From Microcoleus asticus IPMA8 (GTDB lineage: Bacteria > Cyanobacteriota > Cyanobacteriia > Cyanobacteriales > Microcoleaceae), in the NCBI RefSeq assembly GCF_013179805.1, contig NZ_SRRZ01000062.1, forward strand, positions 1 to 43,036: 43,036 nt of DNA. The letters run 5' to 3'. The notes beneath the pieces were generated by a model. It searched no databases. It was not told where the DNA came from and worked only from the letters and a program-made list of their open reading frames with translations. Within the stretch, counting starts at the first letter, position 1. The number at the start of each line of letters is the position of its first letter. Shown one piece after another: positions 1 through 7,508 of the stretch. The translations under genes and the position numbers were made by a program.

Positions 1-111
1 TCCTTAGTAGTGTAGATTTTCAGATCTGAAGTCTATTTATTTTCAACTCACCTTTGCTGAGTCTTTTCTTGCTGCCTAGTCTAAACTCCAGTAGCTATTC
101 AGGTAAAAAAT

Positions 112-1377
112 ATGGTTTTTGTGTTTCCTCCTCACATACAGGCTGGTATCATCTCCGGCACTTATGAAGTCGTGAAGAATAGTGCAGGAGTATTATTGGG
201 AATAGCTAGAGACAGGGCAACAGGTCACTTTGTAGGTGCCGCAATTGGGATGGTTGCCGAGCCGTTGTTAGCTATTCCAGATTTTGTATTAGGTGTAGGG
301 CAAATGGTTCAAACAGATATGGGTTTTAAAGAAACTTACAAAAGACTAGATGTGATTCAGTATGGCTTAAACTCTCTCTCGGCTAATGTGGGCATTCTGT
401 CAGCATCTACTGCCGTCATTGGTGTCGGCGTGGTGGCAATAGCTGCACTGTCAGCCGTTAACCTTCATCAGACCTTAAAAATGAGGGAAGATATTAAGGA
501 ATTGAAGCTAACAGTTACACATGGCTTTATTAGTATAGAGGCACTGCTGAAAGATCATAAAGCAGAAGTTATTGCTGAAATTAAACTGTTAGCTGAAAGC
601 ACTATTTTTGAACACCATCGTTTAATCTTGAGTCAAGCTTATCAGAAATTCGCTCAAGCACAGAAACTAATTCAAAATGCTTTATTAATGGAAGATAAAC
701 ATACCAGAAATTCTACCTTAACAAGCGCACAACACATTTTAGCTAATGCTTTAGCTGACTATAATAATCCTGAGTTATTCAAAGCCACTTGTGCAGTAGG
801 CTATCTTCGTAGAGTTGAATGTGCTTGGGCAATTGAGCAGACAATTTCATTAACTTATCAATTGCTGAACGAGCCTGCGTCTGTAAGTAATTCCCTTTCC
901 CACCTCCAAGAAAGAATACGCCAAGACATTCTCACCGTTATTGAGCGCTGCACAAAAGATGAAATTGATTTTATATTTCCAGAAATCACACGGATTTACA
1001 ATCAGGATCTAGCAGTTTTAAACTCTTGGCAAAATCAGGTAGATTGGATGCTAAGTTTATCGGCTGATGAGTGTAAACAATTGGCTAGTTTAAATATGGA
1101 AACGACACCAGTTTCAAATACTAATCAAGAAGTTGCTATAGTGGCAGAACCAGAAGAAATTGCGCTCTACGAAAACTTGCAGCAAAAATCCCACTTCAAA
1201 TCACTACGCGATCAATTGCGATTTTTGATAAAACCTAGCTTGCGTCAACAACATGAATCTTATATCAGTCAGAAAGCAACTACCTCTGGCTATAAAGCTT
1301 TAGCCCCCTCAAATTGGCAAGAAGTCAATGATTTAACTGTTGCTAACCTCTACTGGTATTTTCAAGGAATGGAGTGA
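112..1377 (+). CDS. Unknown membrane-associated protein, 421 aa
   Basis: I do not recognise this family. What can be seen: an amphipathic to hydrophobic stretch at about residues 42-63, a clear hydrophobic, Gly/Ala-rich membrane-type segment at about residues 94-116, and then a long helical, charged remainder (about 120-421) without obvious catalytic motifs. The C-terminal half is rich in Gln, Glu and Leu and looks like a helical bundle. There is no signal peptide, so if the hydrophobic parts insert they do so as internal segments. It stands alone, convergent with the ATP-grasp gene downstream (46 bases between stop codons). The start ATG has no strong Shine-Dalgarno sequence, only an AGG some 10 bases upstream. 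That it is a real gene is supported by its length and codon pattern; its function is open. Confidence 0.75.
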   Translation: MVFVFPPHIQAGIISGTYEVVKNSAGVLLGIARDRATGHFVGAAIGMVAEPLLAIPDFVLGVGQMVQTDMGFKETYKRLDVIQYGLNSLSANVGILSASTAVIGVGVVAIAALSAVNLHQTLKMREDIKELKLTVTHGFISIEALLKDHKAEVIAEIKLLAESTIFEHHRLILSQAYQKFAQAQKLIQNALLMEDKHTRNSTLTSAQHILANALADYNNPELFKATCAVGYLRRVECAWAIEQTISLTYQLLNEPASVSNSLSHLQERIRQDILTVIERCTKDEIDFIFPEITRIYNQDLAVLNSWQNQVDWMLSLSADECKQLASLNMETTPVSNTNQEVAIVAEPEEIALYENLQQKSHFKSLRDQLRFLIKPSLRQQHESYISQKATTSGYKALAPSNWQEVNDLTVANLYWYFQGME

Positions 1378-1423
1378 AGTTCAAAATATGTAGGTTGGGT
1401 TAAGGTTCTCGTTACTCAACTCT

Positions 1424-2275
1424 TCATTTCAAATAAGGCGTTTTGTTAACAACCAAGCTATCCAGAAGGCTTTTAAACATTGTTACGACAATTTGGCGAT
1501 CGTTATCTCGGACAAAAATATCGTAATTGGGACTTGAGTTAATTTCAATTAACCAATATGCTCCGTTTTTATCTACTGCGATGTCAAGCCCAGCATAATT
1601 AATCGAAATTTCCTCAAAAACAGGTTTAACAAAATCTTCAATTGCCGACATTAGAGTGGGATTAATTATATGTTTGGCTTTTGCACCTTCCCAGTGCAGC
1701 GGGCTTAAATTCCCCGCAAATCTAGCCTGAGATTTGTCTTTCTCGTACAGCAAAACTAGCTTTTCTTTGCAGAAGACAGCCCGATATTCGCAGGCAATTT
1801 CGATGTATTCTTGAGCTAGGGCTACATAGTCATAATCTTTGCTGTTGACGTTAAATATAATTTCTACGGCTTCTTTAATTTGCTCTCTAGTTTCACACAA
1901 AAAAACATTGTTGCCACCAGCACCGCGATTTCTTTTGAGAATCACCGGGAAAGCGAACTTTTTGTTTACTTCTAAAACTATTGATTCAATATCTGGGAAA
2001 GTCAAATACTTTTTATACTTCTCCTCGCAGTGAGGCGACACAAAACCGAGAGTTCTGGGAGTATTTATTTTGCCGTTTAATAGTTGATAGGTATATTCTT
2101 TGTCTTTAAAAATCTCTGCTAATGACGCGCTGTTAAATGGCGTCATGTAATTGACAAAATAATATTCTTCGCCGCCCTGTTTGAGTCTAATCAAGTTTTG
2201 GGAAGGATGCAGGATTTCGTAAGGGATATTTAATTCCTCACAAGCTGCCAGCAGGATTTCAATATTGGTTAGCAT
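1424..2275 (-). CDS. ATP-grasp family ligase
   Basis: This 283-residue protein has the layout of an ATP-grasp enzyme (carboxylate-amine or peptide ligase, RimK/D-Ala-D-Ala ligase superfamily). The central part has the ATP-binding lysine context FPVILKRNRGAGGNNVFL (about 110-127) with its glycine-rich loop, then AQEYIE contacting the adenine. The C-terminal part has AGLDIAVDKNGAYWLIEINSSPNYD (given here as a motif centred on the magnesium-binding E-I-N triad, about residue 245). Members join a carboxylate to an amine via an acyl-phosphate in the cytoplasm. The substrate cannot be told from sequence: no precursor peptide, peptidase or transporter lies next to it. It is convergent with the gene at 112-1377 and is separated from the ImmA gene by 86 bases, so it is probably its own unit. 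Confidence 0.8.
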   Translation of the reverse strand: MLTNIEILLAACEELNIPYEILHPSQNLIRLKQGGEEYYFVNYMTPFNSASLAEIFKDKEYTYQLLNGKINTPRTLGFVSPHCEEKYKKYLTFPDIESIVLEVNKKFAFPVILKRNRGAGGNNVFLCETREQIKEAVEIIFNVNSKDYDYVALAQEYIEIACEYRAVFCKEKLVLLYEKDKSQARFAGNLSPLHWEGAKAKHIINPTLMSAIEDFVKPVFEEISINYAGLDIAVDKNGAYWLIEINSSPNYDIFVRDNDRQIVVTMFKSLLDSLVVNKTPYLK

Positions 2276-2361
2276 AAAATGTAACTTAATTAGAAATTAA
2301 TTTAAAGATTTGAGATTAGAGAATCGCTTCCTAATCTCAAACCTCAAATTAGATCGCACTT

Positions 2362-3051
2362 TTATCCAAACAACCGCTGCTGTCCGTTTGCCGCATCTTT
2401 CCCGGCATAAATCTCGCGCGTTCCCTTGGGAATATAAATCCAATCGAATTCTTGCAAGCGGTTTGTCAAATTGGAAATGCTCACTCCCAACTCATCTCTC
2501 ATTTTGTATAAATGCGACCACTTAGTTAAATCGCGTCCCTGTCTTTTTTCCTCCAAAATACACCGAGGCATCAACAAACAGCTTGCAAAATATTGCGCTT
2601 GCCATTCGATCGACAAAACCTTATTATCCGCACTCGCACCCCGACAAACAAACGGTTCCTCGACATCCTGGGCGGTTTTTCCTTGATTGCCCAAGTTTAA
2701 TTCCAACTGTTCGACAGTGCCGTCTGCTTCGTCTTGATTGACGTGTAGCACCCAGTGTCCGATTTCGTGGGCGATCGTCGATTCGATGAAGCCCGGCGGT
2801 TTTTCGAGAATCTGTTCGTTGATTTCGATTAACCGCTGCTGCGGCAAAATCCTCGCCGCGATCGCACCTTCTTCATCCGGCTCAATGCACTCCCAAACTA
2901 CGCCCAAATCCAGAAAATCAGCAACCGTTGTCGCATCAAAAGGCCATCTCGGAGCAAAATTTTGCGTTTTCTGCATCTGCATCAAGATGTCATTTGCCAA
3001 ACGCTCGATCGATTCTTTGGGATAGAAGCAATACGGCTTAAAAATACTCAC
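2362..3051 (-). CDS. ImmA/IrrE family metallo-endopeptidase
   Basis: The zinc-protease signature HEIGH sits at residues 95-99 (IAHEIGHWVLH). The downstream conserved block IEWQAQYFASCLLMP (about 148-162) supplies the third zinc-ligand glutamate and the F-A-x-x-L-L-M-P motif typical of ImmA/IrrE proteins. In characterised relatives (ImmA of ICEBs1, IrrE/PprI of Deinococcus) the protease cleaves a partner XRE repressor when a stress signal arrives. Here the XRE gene lies directly upstream on the same strand with a 15-base gap, so the two are almost certainly co-transcribed and act as a pair. A Cys (C8, C136, C157) or the N-terminal region might sense the signal, but that is speculation. The length of 229 residues is typical for a stand-alone ImmA-like protein. 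Confidence 0.9.
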   Translation of the reverse strand: MSIFKPYCFYPKESIERLANDILMQMQKTQNFAPRWPFDATTVADFLDLGVVWECIEPDEEGAIAARILPQQRLIEINEQILEKPPGFIESTIAHEIGHWVLHVNQDEADGTVEQLELNLGNQGKTAQDVEEPFVCRGASADNKVLSIEWQAQYFASCLLMPRCILEEKRQGRDLTKWSHLYKMRDELGVSISNLTNRLQEFDWIYIPKGTREIYAGKDAANGQQRLFG

Positions 3052-3066
3052 TATGAGGGGCCTCTC

Positions 3067-3414
3067 TTACGCTTCAAAAGACTGTTTGAGCCAATCTGGA
3101 TTTTCTTGCATCCGGCGGAAAAGAGCCTGCATTTCCTTCGGATTCTGCTTCAGCAGCGCTTCGTACTGCTGCGGCAGTCTCCCCGCCAAGAAAATCAATT
3201 CCTCTTCGTTTATGTCTAGATTCCGCGCTAATGCTCGGATTACGTCCTCTTTTGGCGCATAATCGGCTCGATCGTTCTCCAACTTCGACAAATAAGTAAA
3301 GTCCACACTTAGCATAGCTGCTAGCTCACGTTGTGAGTAAGCTTTGTCCTTGCGAGCTTGACGGATCAGTCTTCCAAATGTTTGTTCCACGGTTTTTCGC
3401 CTCCTGACAAGCAT
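3067..3414 (-). CDS. XRE-family HTH repressor, partner of the ImmA protease
   Basis: The protein carries a classic XRE/Cro-cI helix-turn-helix: the SQRELAAMLSVDFTYLSKLE segment is the recognition unit (helix 2 SQRELAAML, helix 3 TYLSKLEN). The C-terminal stretch ending in residues such as ALLKQNPKEMQALFRRMQENP may be the dimerisation or protease-sensitive part. I choose the ATG at 3414 (115 aa) rather than the longer frame starting at 3465, because the longer version would run through the operator dyad at 3450-3465 and the extra residues are not HTH-like. The ImmA-type protease follows after 15 bases. The region upstream of it contains repeated TTGA/TCAA dyads, the likely operator of this repressor, and a divergent operon. 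Function (repression relieved by proteolysis) is inferred from the ImmR/ImmA and DdrO/IrrE families. Confidence 0.88.
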   Translation of the reverse strand: MLVRRRKTVEQTFGRLIRQARKDKAYSQRELAAMLSVDFTYLSKLENDRADYAPKEDVIRALARNLDINEEELIFLAGRLPQQYEALLKQNPKEMQALFRRMQENPDWLKQSFEA

Positions 3415-3437
3415 TCTAGCCTGTTTTGATGAAAAGT

Positions 3438-3504
3438 TCAACAAAACACTTGACGGGAAAATCAACCCGCGCTACCATGAGGTTAGTTGACGGTTTAATC
3501 AACT
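3438..3504 (+). promoter_or_regulatory. Divergent operator/promoter region of the XRE-ImmA cassette
   Basis: A sigma70-like promoter reads rightward: TTGACG at 3450-3455, 17 bases, TACCAT at 3473-3478. It is overlapped by dyads of one design, TTGA-N8-TCAA: TTGACGGGAAAATCAA at 3450-3465 and TTGACGGTTTAATCAA at 3487-3502 (the second extends to AGTTGA/TCAACT at 3485-3504). A further TCAA at 3438 continues the 12-base spacing. The first dyad covers the -35 box and the second covers the expected transcription start, a layout suited to repression. GGTTAACC at 3506-3513 is an additional perfect palindrome. That the XRE protein binds here is inference. Confidence 0.6.
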
Positions 3505-3643
3505 AGGTTAACCGCCCTGGTAGGGTCAAAAGGGGAAATTATCCCAGGAAACAGCTACATATAGCGTCTTTAAATTCAGAGGAGTGAGAAGCGCTGGGCG
3601 TCAAAACGCTTGTACGCAGCAAACAAGGAGGAGCAGATCGCAA

Positions 3644-3910
3644 ATGCTGAGAACCTGGACAGACACGCATTACAAGCTCGAAGACGATGACTGGCTATAC
3701 ATCGCCACCCACGAAGAACAAAGCTCAGCCTCACTGGTTTGTCCCGGCTACGCGCGGGATGGCGAAGGCTTCAGCATCCACTTCACCCCAGCGCACTTAG
3801 AAACGTTAGAGCATTTGCTCGCCGCGCTGCGGATTATCAAAGCTCAACAAGAGGCGATGCTTGAGTATACCTATCCAGAACCAAAAGCGACAACACATCT
3901 GATTAGGTAA
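3644..3910 (+). CDS. Small unknown protein, 88 aa; first gene of the cassette
   Basis: I chose the ATG at 3644 because AAGGAGG lies at 3625-3631, 12 bases ahead; a longer in-frame start at 3584 adds residues that look non-coding. The product is a small acidic-N-terminal protein with Trp/Tyr-rich beta-like segments (W-T-D-T-H-Y, D-D-W-L-Y-I-A) followed by a helix rich in Leu and Ala (about 50-70). No known domain is recognised. It is the first gene behind the TTGACG/TACCAT promoter and is followed after 95 bases by the 233-residue gene, so it is probably under the control of the XRE repressor. Possible roles such as an anti-protease or adaptor are pure guesses. Confidence 0.65.
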   Translation: MLRTWTDTHYKLEDDDWLYIATHEEQSSASLVCPGYARDGEGFSIHFTPAHLETLEHLLAALRIIKAQQEAMLEYTYPEPKATTHLIR

Positions 3911-4005
3911 TCGAAGTTCGGCCACGAGCAATGTACGAGATTTAACGGATTACCAATTACCAATTCCCGGTAAAGCAGCAATAAATAAATAAGGAAAAAC
4001 GAACC

Positions 4006-4707
4006 ATGACTAAAACACAAGAAAGACCTACGTTTTCAGTATTTGGTGCCAAACCGAGCAATGCTTTGCTAGTACCAGAAATCCCGATCGCCGTCCGCAA
4101 TAACTGCCAAAGCGGTCAGTGGGCGATCGGCGACACCGACTACGGTTCCAAGTGTTCCATGACAATCCTCAAATTCTCCAAATTCTTCGGTTCCCTCGGT
4201 CAAACTTCCCACACACTGTGGGGTCAACTGTGGTTTGTCGCAGAAAGTGGCGAATTGCCGCAAGGAGTTGTCATGGTGACCTACATCAAAAACCGCAGCT
4301 TGAACGATTTTAACCGCTTGGTAGCATCAGTTCAATCTCGCGGTGTAGAACCTGCAACGGGGATTTTTATTCCCGAATTTGTCAAACATTCCGGTCAGAA
4401 ACCAGACGATAGTGGAGTAGTAAAACCGATCAACTACTACAGCTTGAAATGGTCTTGGAACGAGCGGAAAGATTGGGCGGTTATCGACCAAGCCGCAGCA
4501 GTTTTGTCAGATTCTAGCAATCAATCGCGGATGATTGACTTAGAAGGAACAAAAGCTATGGTGTGTTTAGATAACCTGCCGGCGCAGCAAGTTGCCTGCT
4601 TGATGGCTGCTCACGCTGGCGGTGAAAGCGATGCTATGGCTTTGAATTCCAACGGCAGTATGTCGCTACCGCCAGCCGAAGACCAATTAACTGCTGACTT
4701 GTTCTAA
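4006..4707 (+). CDS. Unknown cassette protein, 233 aa
   Basis: I do not recognise this family. The protein looks like a soluble mixed alpha/beta protein with aromatic-rich strands (residues 65-110) and a low-complexity Ser/Pro/Asp tail. The last residues, E-D-Q-L-T-A-D-L-F, form an acidic end with a terminal aromatic residue, superficially like the C-terminal tip of single-stranded DNA-binding proteins; the body, however, does not show an OB-fold pattern I can defend. It has two Cys in N-C-Q and K-C-S near the N terminus (about residues 34 and 50). AGGA at 3992-3995 precedes the ATG. It sits second in the cassette, with a strong hairpin directly after its stop codon that could attenuate transcription of the genes below it. 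Confidence 0.75.
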   Translation: MTKTQERPTFSVFGAKPSNALLVPEIPIAVRNNCQSGQWAIGDTDYGSKCSMTILKFSKFFGSLGQTSHTLWGQLWFVAESGELPQGVVMVTYIKNRSLNDFNRLVASVQSRGVEPATGIFIPEFVKHSGQKPDDSGVVKPINYYSLKWSWNERKDWAVIDQAAAVLSDSSNQSRMIDLEGTKAMVCLDNLPAQQVACLMAAHAGGESDAMALNSNGSMSLPPAEDQLTADLF

Positions 4708-4715
4708 TTTTGTTG

Positions 4716-4742
4716 TAAAGGCGCGATTTAATCGCGCCTTTA
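4716..4742 (+). terminator. Perfect hairpin after the 233-aa gene
   Basis: A perfect 12-bp stem (TAAAGGCGCGAT / ATCGCGCCTTTA) with a three-base loop lies 9 bases past the stop codon. It ends in TTTA without a long T tract, so it may be a weak or partial terminator, or an RNA-stabilising 3' structure that sets the ratio between upstream and downstream cassette genes. Confidence 0.5.
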
Positions 4743-4766
4743 CCATAACTGTTACCACAGACTGAA

Positions 4767-5135
4767 ATGAAGAAATTAACCAACCTGAAAACCAAACCAA
4801 ACCTGCAAGAAAGCCGTTTGAAAGAGAATCTTGAGCTGCTAGACCAAATTCGTACAGACGCAGTTAACGACATCGAAAGTCTCACCGAAGATTTCCAACA
4901 CATGACTTTAGTTGCCGAATCAGTCCAGCGGAATTACCGAGCTTTGTTAGCCGAAAATCAATTGCTAAAAGGTACACTTTTGAGTATAATTGATGAGTGC
5001 GATTGCAGGGAAGGAAATCGGTGCGATCGCTGCTGGAAAATTCTCAAAACTCTAGCCAGCGCCAATCCCGAAGAAAAATCCGATGCCGCCAGAAAATACC
5101 AAGCCATTCTCAGCCAACTCCGCAACTCACAATAA
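4767..5135 (+). CDS. Small helical protein with a Cys cluster, 122 aa
   Basis: The N-terminal two thirds are helical and coiled-coil-like (Leu/Glu/Asn-rich, about residues 12-72). They are followed by a compact cysteine cluster C-D-C-x5-C-D-R-C at about residues 78-88 that could bind zinc or another metal, and by a short basic helix. The family is unknown to me. No good Shine-Dalgarno sequence precedes the ATG; translation might be coupled or use an A/U-rich leader. The gene lies between the hairpin at 4716 and the first large coiled-coil gene, 55 bases before it, all on the same strand, consistent with an operon. The combination of a coiled coil and a small metal site suggests an adaptor or nucleation factor for the two larger coiled-coil proteins (inference). 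Confidence 0.65.
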   Translation: MKKLTNLKTKPNLQESRLKENLELLDQIRTDAVNDIESLTEDFQHMTLVAESVQRNYRALLAENQLLKGTLLSIIDECDCREGNRCDRCWKILKTLASANPEEKSDAARKYQAILSQLRNSQ

Positions 5136-5190
5136 CTGAAAACGTCTCACTCAAAAGTCTCGAAAAGTTAGAATCAGGAGAAAAAGCATT

Positions 5191-6168
5191 ATGACACTAG
5201 CACCTGCCAAAGATAGCAAATCCCAAATTTTGCAAAACTTTCAGCAGATTTTAGCCGACAAAAAAAAGATCGAATCCAAAGTCGAAACCAAAGAACAGTC
5301 AGCCGAAAAAGCCAAAAACAAACAAGTCCTAGAAGTCGCTTCCACCTACACAATTGACAGCATCGTCAAAGGCTTGGCCGACTTGCAATTAGATTTCGGC
5401 AGCATCACCAGCGGACTTTCCGAAAAACTCAAGGCGGAATCTTCAAAACTAGACGAATTAAAACGTGCGATCGAAATTGAAGCCGAACAATTGCAAGAGT
5501 TGCAGCAAATCAGAGTTGTAGCAGACGCCCTCCACATTTTAACTCAAGAGCACCGAGAAAAATTGACCCTGCTCGAACAAAACAGCGCCAACCAGCGCGA
5601 AATTATCGATAAAGACACGACCCAAAAACGCAAGGTTTGGGAAAAAGAACAGCAAGAATTTGATGCAGCAGTTCAAGAAGAAACTGCACTCATAACTAAA
5701 GACCGTCAGGAAGAAACAGCCGATTACCAATACGAATTACAGCGCACCCGCAAAATCGAAACCGACGAATACGAAGAAACGAAGCGCAAACTAGAACGGC
5801 ATTTGCAAGAATCTACCCGCGAAAAAGAAAAAAATTGGGTGGAACGGGAAAAAGTCCTGAGTGACAATCAAGCTGAGTTTGAAGCAAATCAAAAGAAAGC
5901 GGCGGGATTTGAAGAAGAACTCAAACAGGCTTATGTCAAAGCCAAAGAAGAAGCAATTCAAGAAGTTTCCCGCGAAGCTAAAGTCAAGGCAGATTTAGTG
6001 GATAAAGAATGGGAAGGAAGCAAGCAGGGATATGAATTGAAAGTGCAATCTCTACAGCAGATAATTGGGCGACAAACCGAACAAATCGCCGAAATTTCCG
6101 CGCAACTGCAAGCGACTATGAAGCAAGCGCAAGACTTGGCAATGAAAGCTTTTGCTACCAAAGCTTAA
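5191..6168 (+). CDS. Large coiled-coil protein, 325 aa (paralogue 1)
   Basis: Nearly the whole protein is heptad-like, very rich in Glu, Lys, Gln and Leu, with no membrane segment or signal peptide, so it should be an elongated cytoplasmic filament-type protein. There is a more hydrophobic N-terminal block around residues 50-80 (D-S-I-V-K-G-L-A-D-L-Q-L-D-F-G) preceding S-E-K-L, then E-L-Q-E-L-Q. The C terminus ends in Q-A-Q-D-L-A-M-K-A. These landmarks recur in the next gene in the same order, which shows that the two are paralogues. An AGGAG at 5178-5182 precedes the ATG at good spacing. The function is unknown; coiled-coil scaffolds, phage-inhibiting filaments or nucleoid/cytoskeletal proteins are all conceivable. 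Confidence 0.8.
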   Translation: MTLAPAKDSKSQILQNFQQILADKKKIESKVETKEQSAEKAKNKQVLEVASTYTIDSIVKGLADLQLDFGSITSGLSEKLKAESSKLDELKRAIEIEAEQLQELQQIRVVADALHILTQEHREKLTLLEQNSANQREIIDKDTTQKRKVWEKEQQEFDAAVQEETALITKDRQEETADYQYELQRTRKIETDEYEETKRKLERHLQESTREKEKNWVEREKVLSDNQAEFEANQKKAAGFEEELKQAYVKAKEEAIQEVSREAKVKADLVDKEWEGSKQGYELKVQSLQQIIGRQTEQIAEISAQLQATMKQAQDLAMKAFATKA

Positions 6169-6195
6169 GGTTTGTAGCTCAATTTTTGATAAGAA

Positions 6196-6245
6196 GCGGC
6201 GGTTGAAACCGTTACTACACAAACAAAGTCCGCCGACGCGGACTA
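6196..6245 (+). repeat. Dispersed palindromic repeat between the coiled-coil paralogues
   Basis: The segment combines a GCGGTTGAAACCG-type dyad with an AAGTCCGCC...GCGGACT dyad. A close relative lies at 22694-22755 and the second dyad alone at 9738-9757. Such elements are widespread in filamentous cyanobacteria and can form stem-loops in the mRNA; here one lies in the 99 bases between two genes of one operon. Confidence 0.6.
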
Positions 6246-6267
6246 ACAAAGTTAGGAGATGAAAGCG

Positions 6268-7362
6268 ATGGCGAGAATAAATGACAAAAATACGAAGGCT
6301 GAAATATTAGAATCTTACAAACAGTTGGAAAACGAAAAAAATGCCCTACATTTGCAACTGAAGCAGCTTAATAACGATCAACCTGCCAATGTTTATCAAT
6401 CAGAAAGCGCAGTCAAAGAACTAGCAATAGCGGCAGCAAAAAAAGCAATGAATTTAACTGAAAGCAAACAAAAAATGCAGTCTACAATCGACAATTTGAT
6501 TTTGCTGCAATTTGGCTTTGGCGGCGCTGTGAGTGAGTTGTCTGAGAAATTAACTTCTGAAGCTGCTAAAGTCGAAGAATTGCGGCGCACTGTGGGCGAG
6601 GAAATTCAACAACTGCAAGAGTTGCACAGTTTAGAAGATGTTGCAGAAGATACGCTGGACACTTTAATTCAACAGTACGAAGAAAGCGCGAAAACTTTTG
6701 CTGGCGAACTCAGCGAACAGCGCGAAACTGTTGAACAGGAATTGTTGGAACGCCGGCAAGCTTGGGAAAAAGAGCAGGAACTGCAAAAGTTGGCCGTTAA
6801 AGAACGCAATGAAAATCAGCAAAAATCTCGCCAGCGGGATGAAGAGTTGTATGATTATGATTTGAATCTTCAGCGAAATCTGGACATCGAAGAATACGAA
6901 CAGCGCCAGCAAACGCTGTACAAAGAAATTGAAGAATTTAAGCAGGAACAGGAGAAACAGTGGGCGGAACGCGAAAAATCTATTTCGGAACGAGAAAATC
7001 TTTATGCTGAGGTTAAAGCTAAGGTAGAAGCTTTCCCGAAAGAACTGGAAGCTAATATCAAGAACGGGAAAGATAACGGCCGCAATATTGGCAATTATCA
7101 AGCTAAAGTTAAGGCTGATTTGTCTGCTAAAGATATCGAAGGGCAAAAGCAAAATTATGAACTGCAAATTCAAGGGATGTTGCAGACAATTCAAAATCAA
7201 GATGAGCGCCTTGCTAGCTTGTCGAAACAACTGGATTCTGCTTTGAAACAGGTTCAAGATTTGGCGGTGAAGGCGATTGAAGGTGCATCGAATTTGAGTT
7301 CTTTCCAAGCAGTGAGGGAAATTGCGATCGAACAAGCTAAGACTCAGCAAAAAAATAAGTAA
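6268..7362 (+). CDS. Large coiled-coil protein, 364 aa (paralogue 2)
   Basis: This is a paralogue of the preceding protein. It shares the hydrophobic L-L-Q-F-G-F-G block before S-E-L-S-E-K-L, then E-I-Q-Q-L-Q-E-L, the W-E-K-E-Q-E motif in the middle, and the Q-V-Q-D-L-A-V-K-A end. It differs in a longer N terminus and a C-terminal extension of about 25 residues. It is almost entirely coiled coil and presumably cytoplasmic. I prefer the ATG at 6268 because AGGAG at 6254-6258 is 9 bases away; the in-frame ATG at 6259 touches the Shine-Dalgarno sequence. It is the last gene of the cassette and is followed by a hairpin at 7398-7430. The pair may co-assemble into mixed filaments (inference). Confidence 0.8.
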   Translation: MARINDKNTKAEILESYKQLENEKNALHLQLKQLNNDQPANVYQSESAVKELAIAAAKKAMNLTESKQKMQSTIDNLILLQFGFGGAVSELSEKLTSEAAKVEELRRTVGEEIQQLQELHSLEDVAEDTLDTLIQQYEESAKTFAGELSEQRETVEQELLERRQAWEKEQELQKLAVKERNENQQKSRQRDEELYDYDLNLQRNLDIEEYEQRQQTLYKEIEEFKQEQEKQWAEREKSISERENLYAEVKAKVEAFPKELEANIKNGKDNGRNIGNYQAKVKADLSAKDIEGQKQNYELQIQGMLQTIQNQDERLASLSKQLDSALKQVQDLAVKAIEGASNLSSFQAVREIAIEQAKTQQKNK

Positions 7363-7397
7363 TCCGTAGCCCTTTTAGGAGCTAATTAGGTTGCTTT

Positions 7398-7430
7398 AGA
7401 TACCCGATTTCTAGAAGAAGTCGGGTATCT
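7398..7430 (+). repeat. Hairpin repeat, probable end of the coiled-coil operon
   Basis: The arms AGATACCCGATTTCT and AGAAGTCGGGTATCT form a 15-bp stem with one mismatch and a three-base loop. A diverged relative lies at 10915-10947. It belongs to a class of dispersed hairpins common in this type of genome and may double as a transcription terminator, although it has no T tract. Confidence 0.55.
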
Positions 7431-7508
7431 GGGTATTGAAGGGAGAGATTTTTGCGATCGCCCGCGAACTGTGCAAAAATATAAGTATTTAGGATTAGGA
7501 CAACTGCT

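Noticed and set aside
4006..4707. 233-aa protein as a single-stranded DNA-binding protein
   Set aside because: Only the acidic C-terminal tip is similar; no defensible OB-fold pattern in the body. Kept as unknown.
6664..7350. 228-codon minus-strand frame inside the second coiled-coil gene
   Set aside because: Antisense shadow of a Glu/Gln/Lys-rich coding region, which gives a Phe/Leu/Ser-rich complement.
2362..7430. Prophage or integrative element around the XRE-ImmA pair
   Set aside because: No integrase, terminase, capsid, relaxase or attachment-site-like repeats were seen; the cassette may still be mobile, but nothing shows it.
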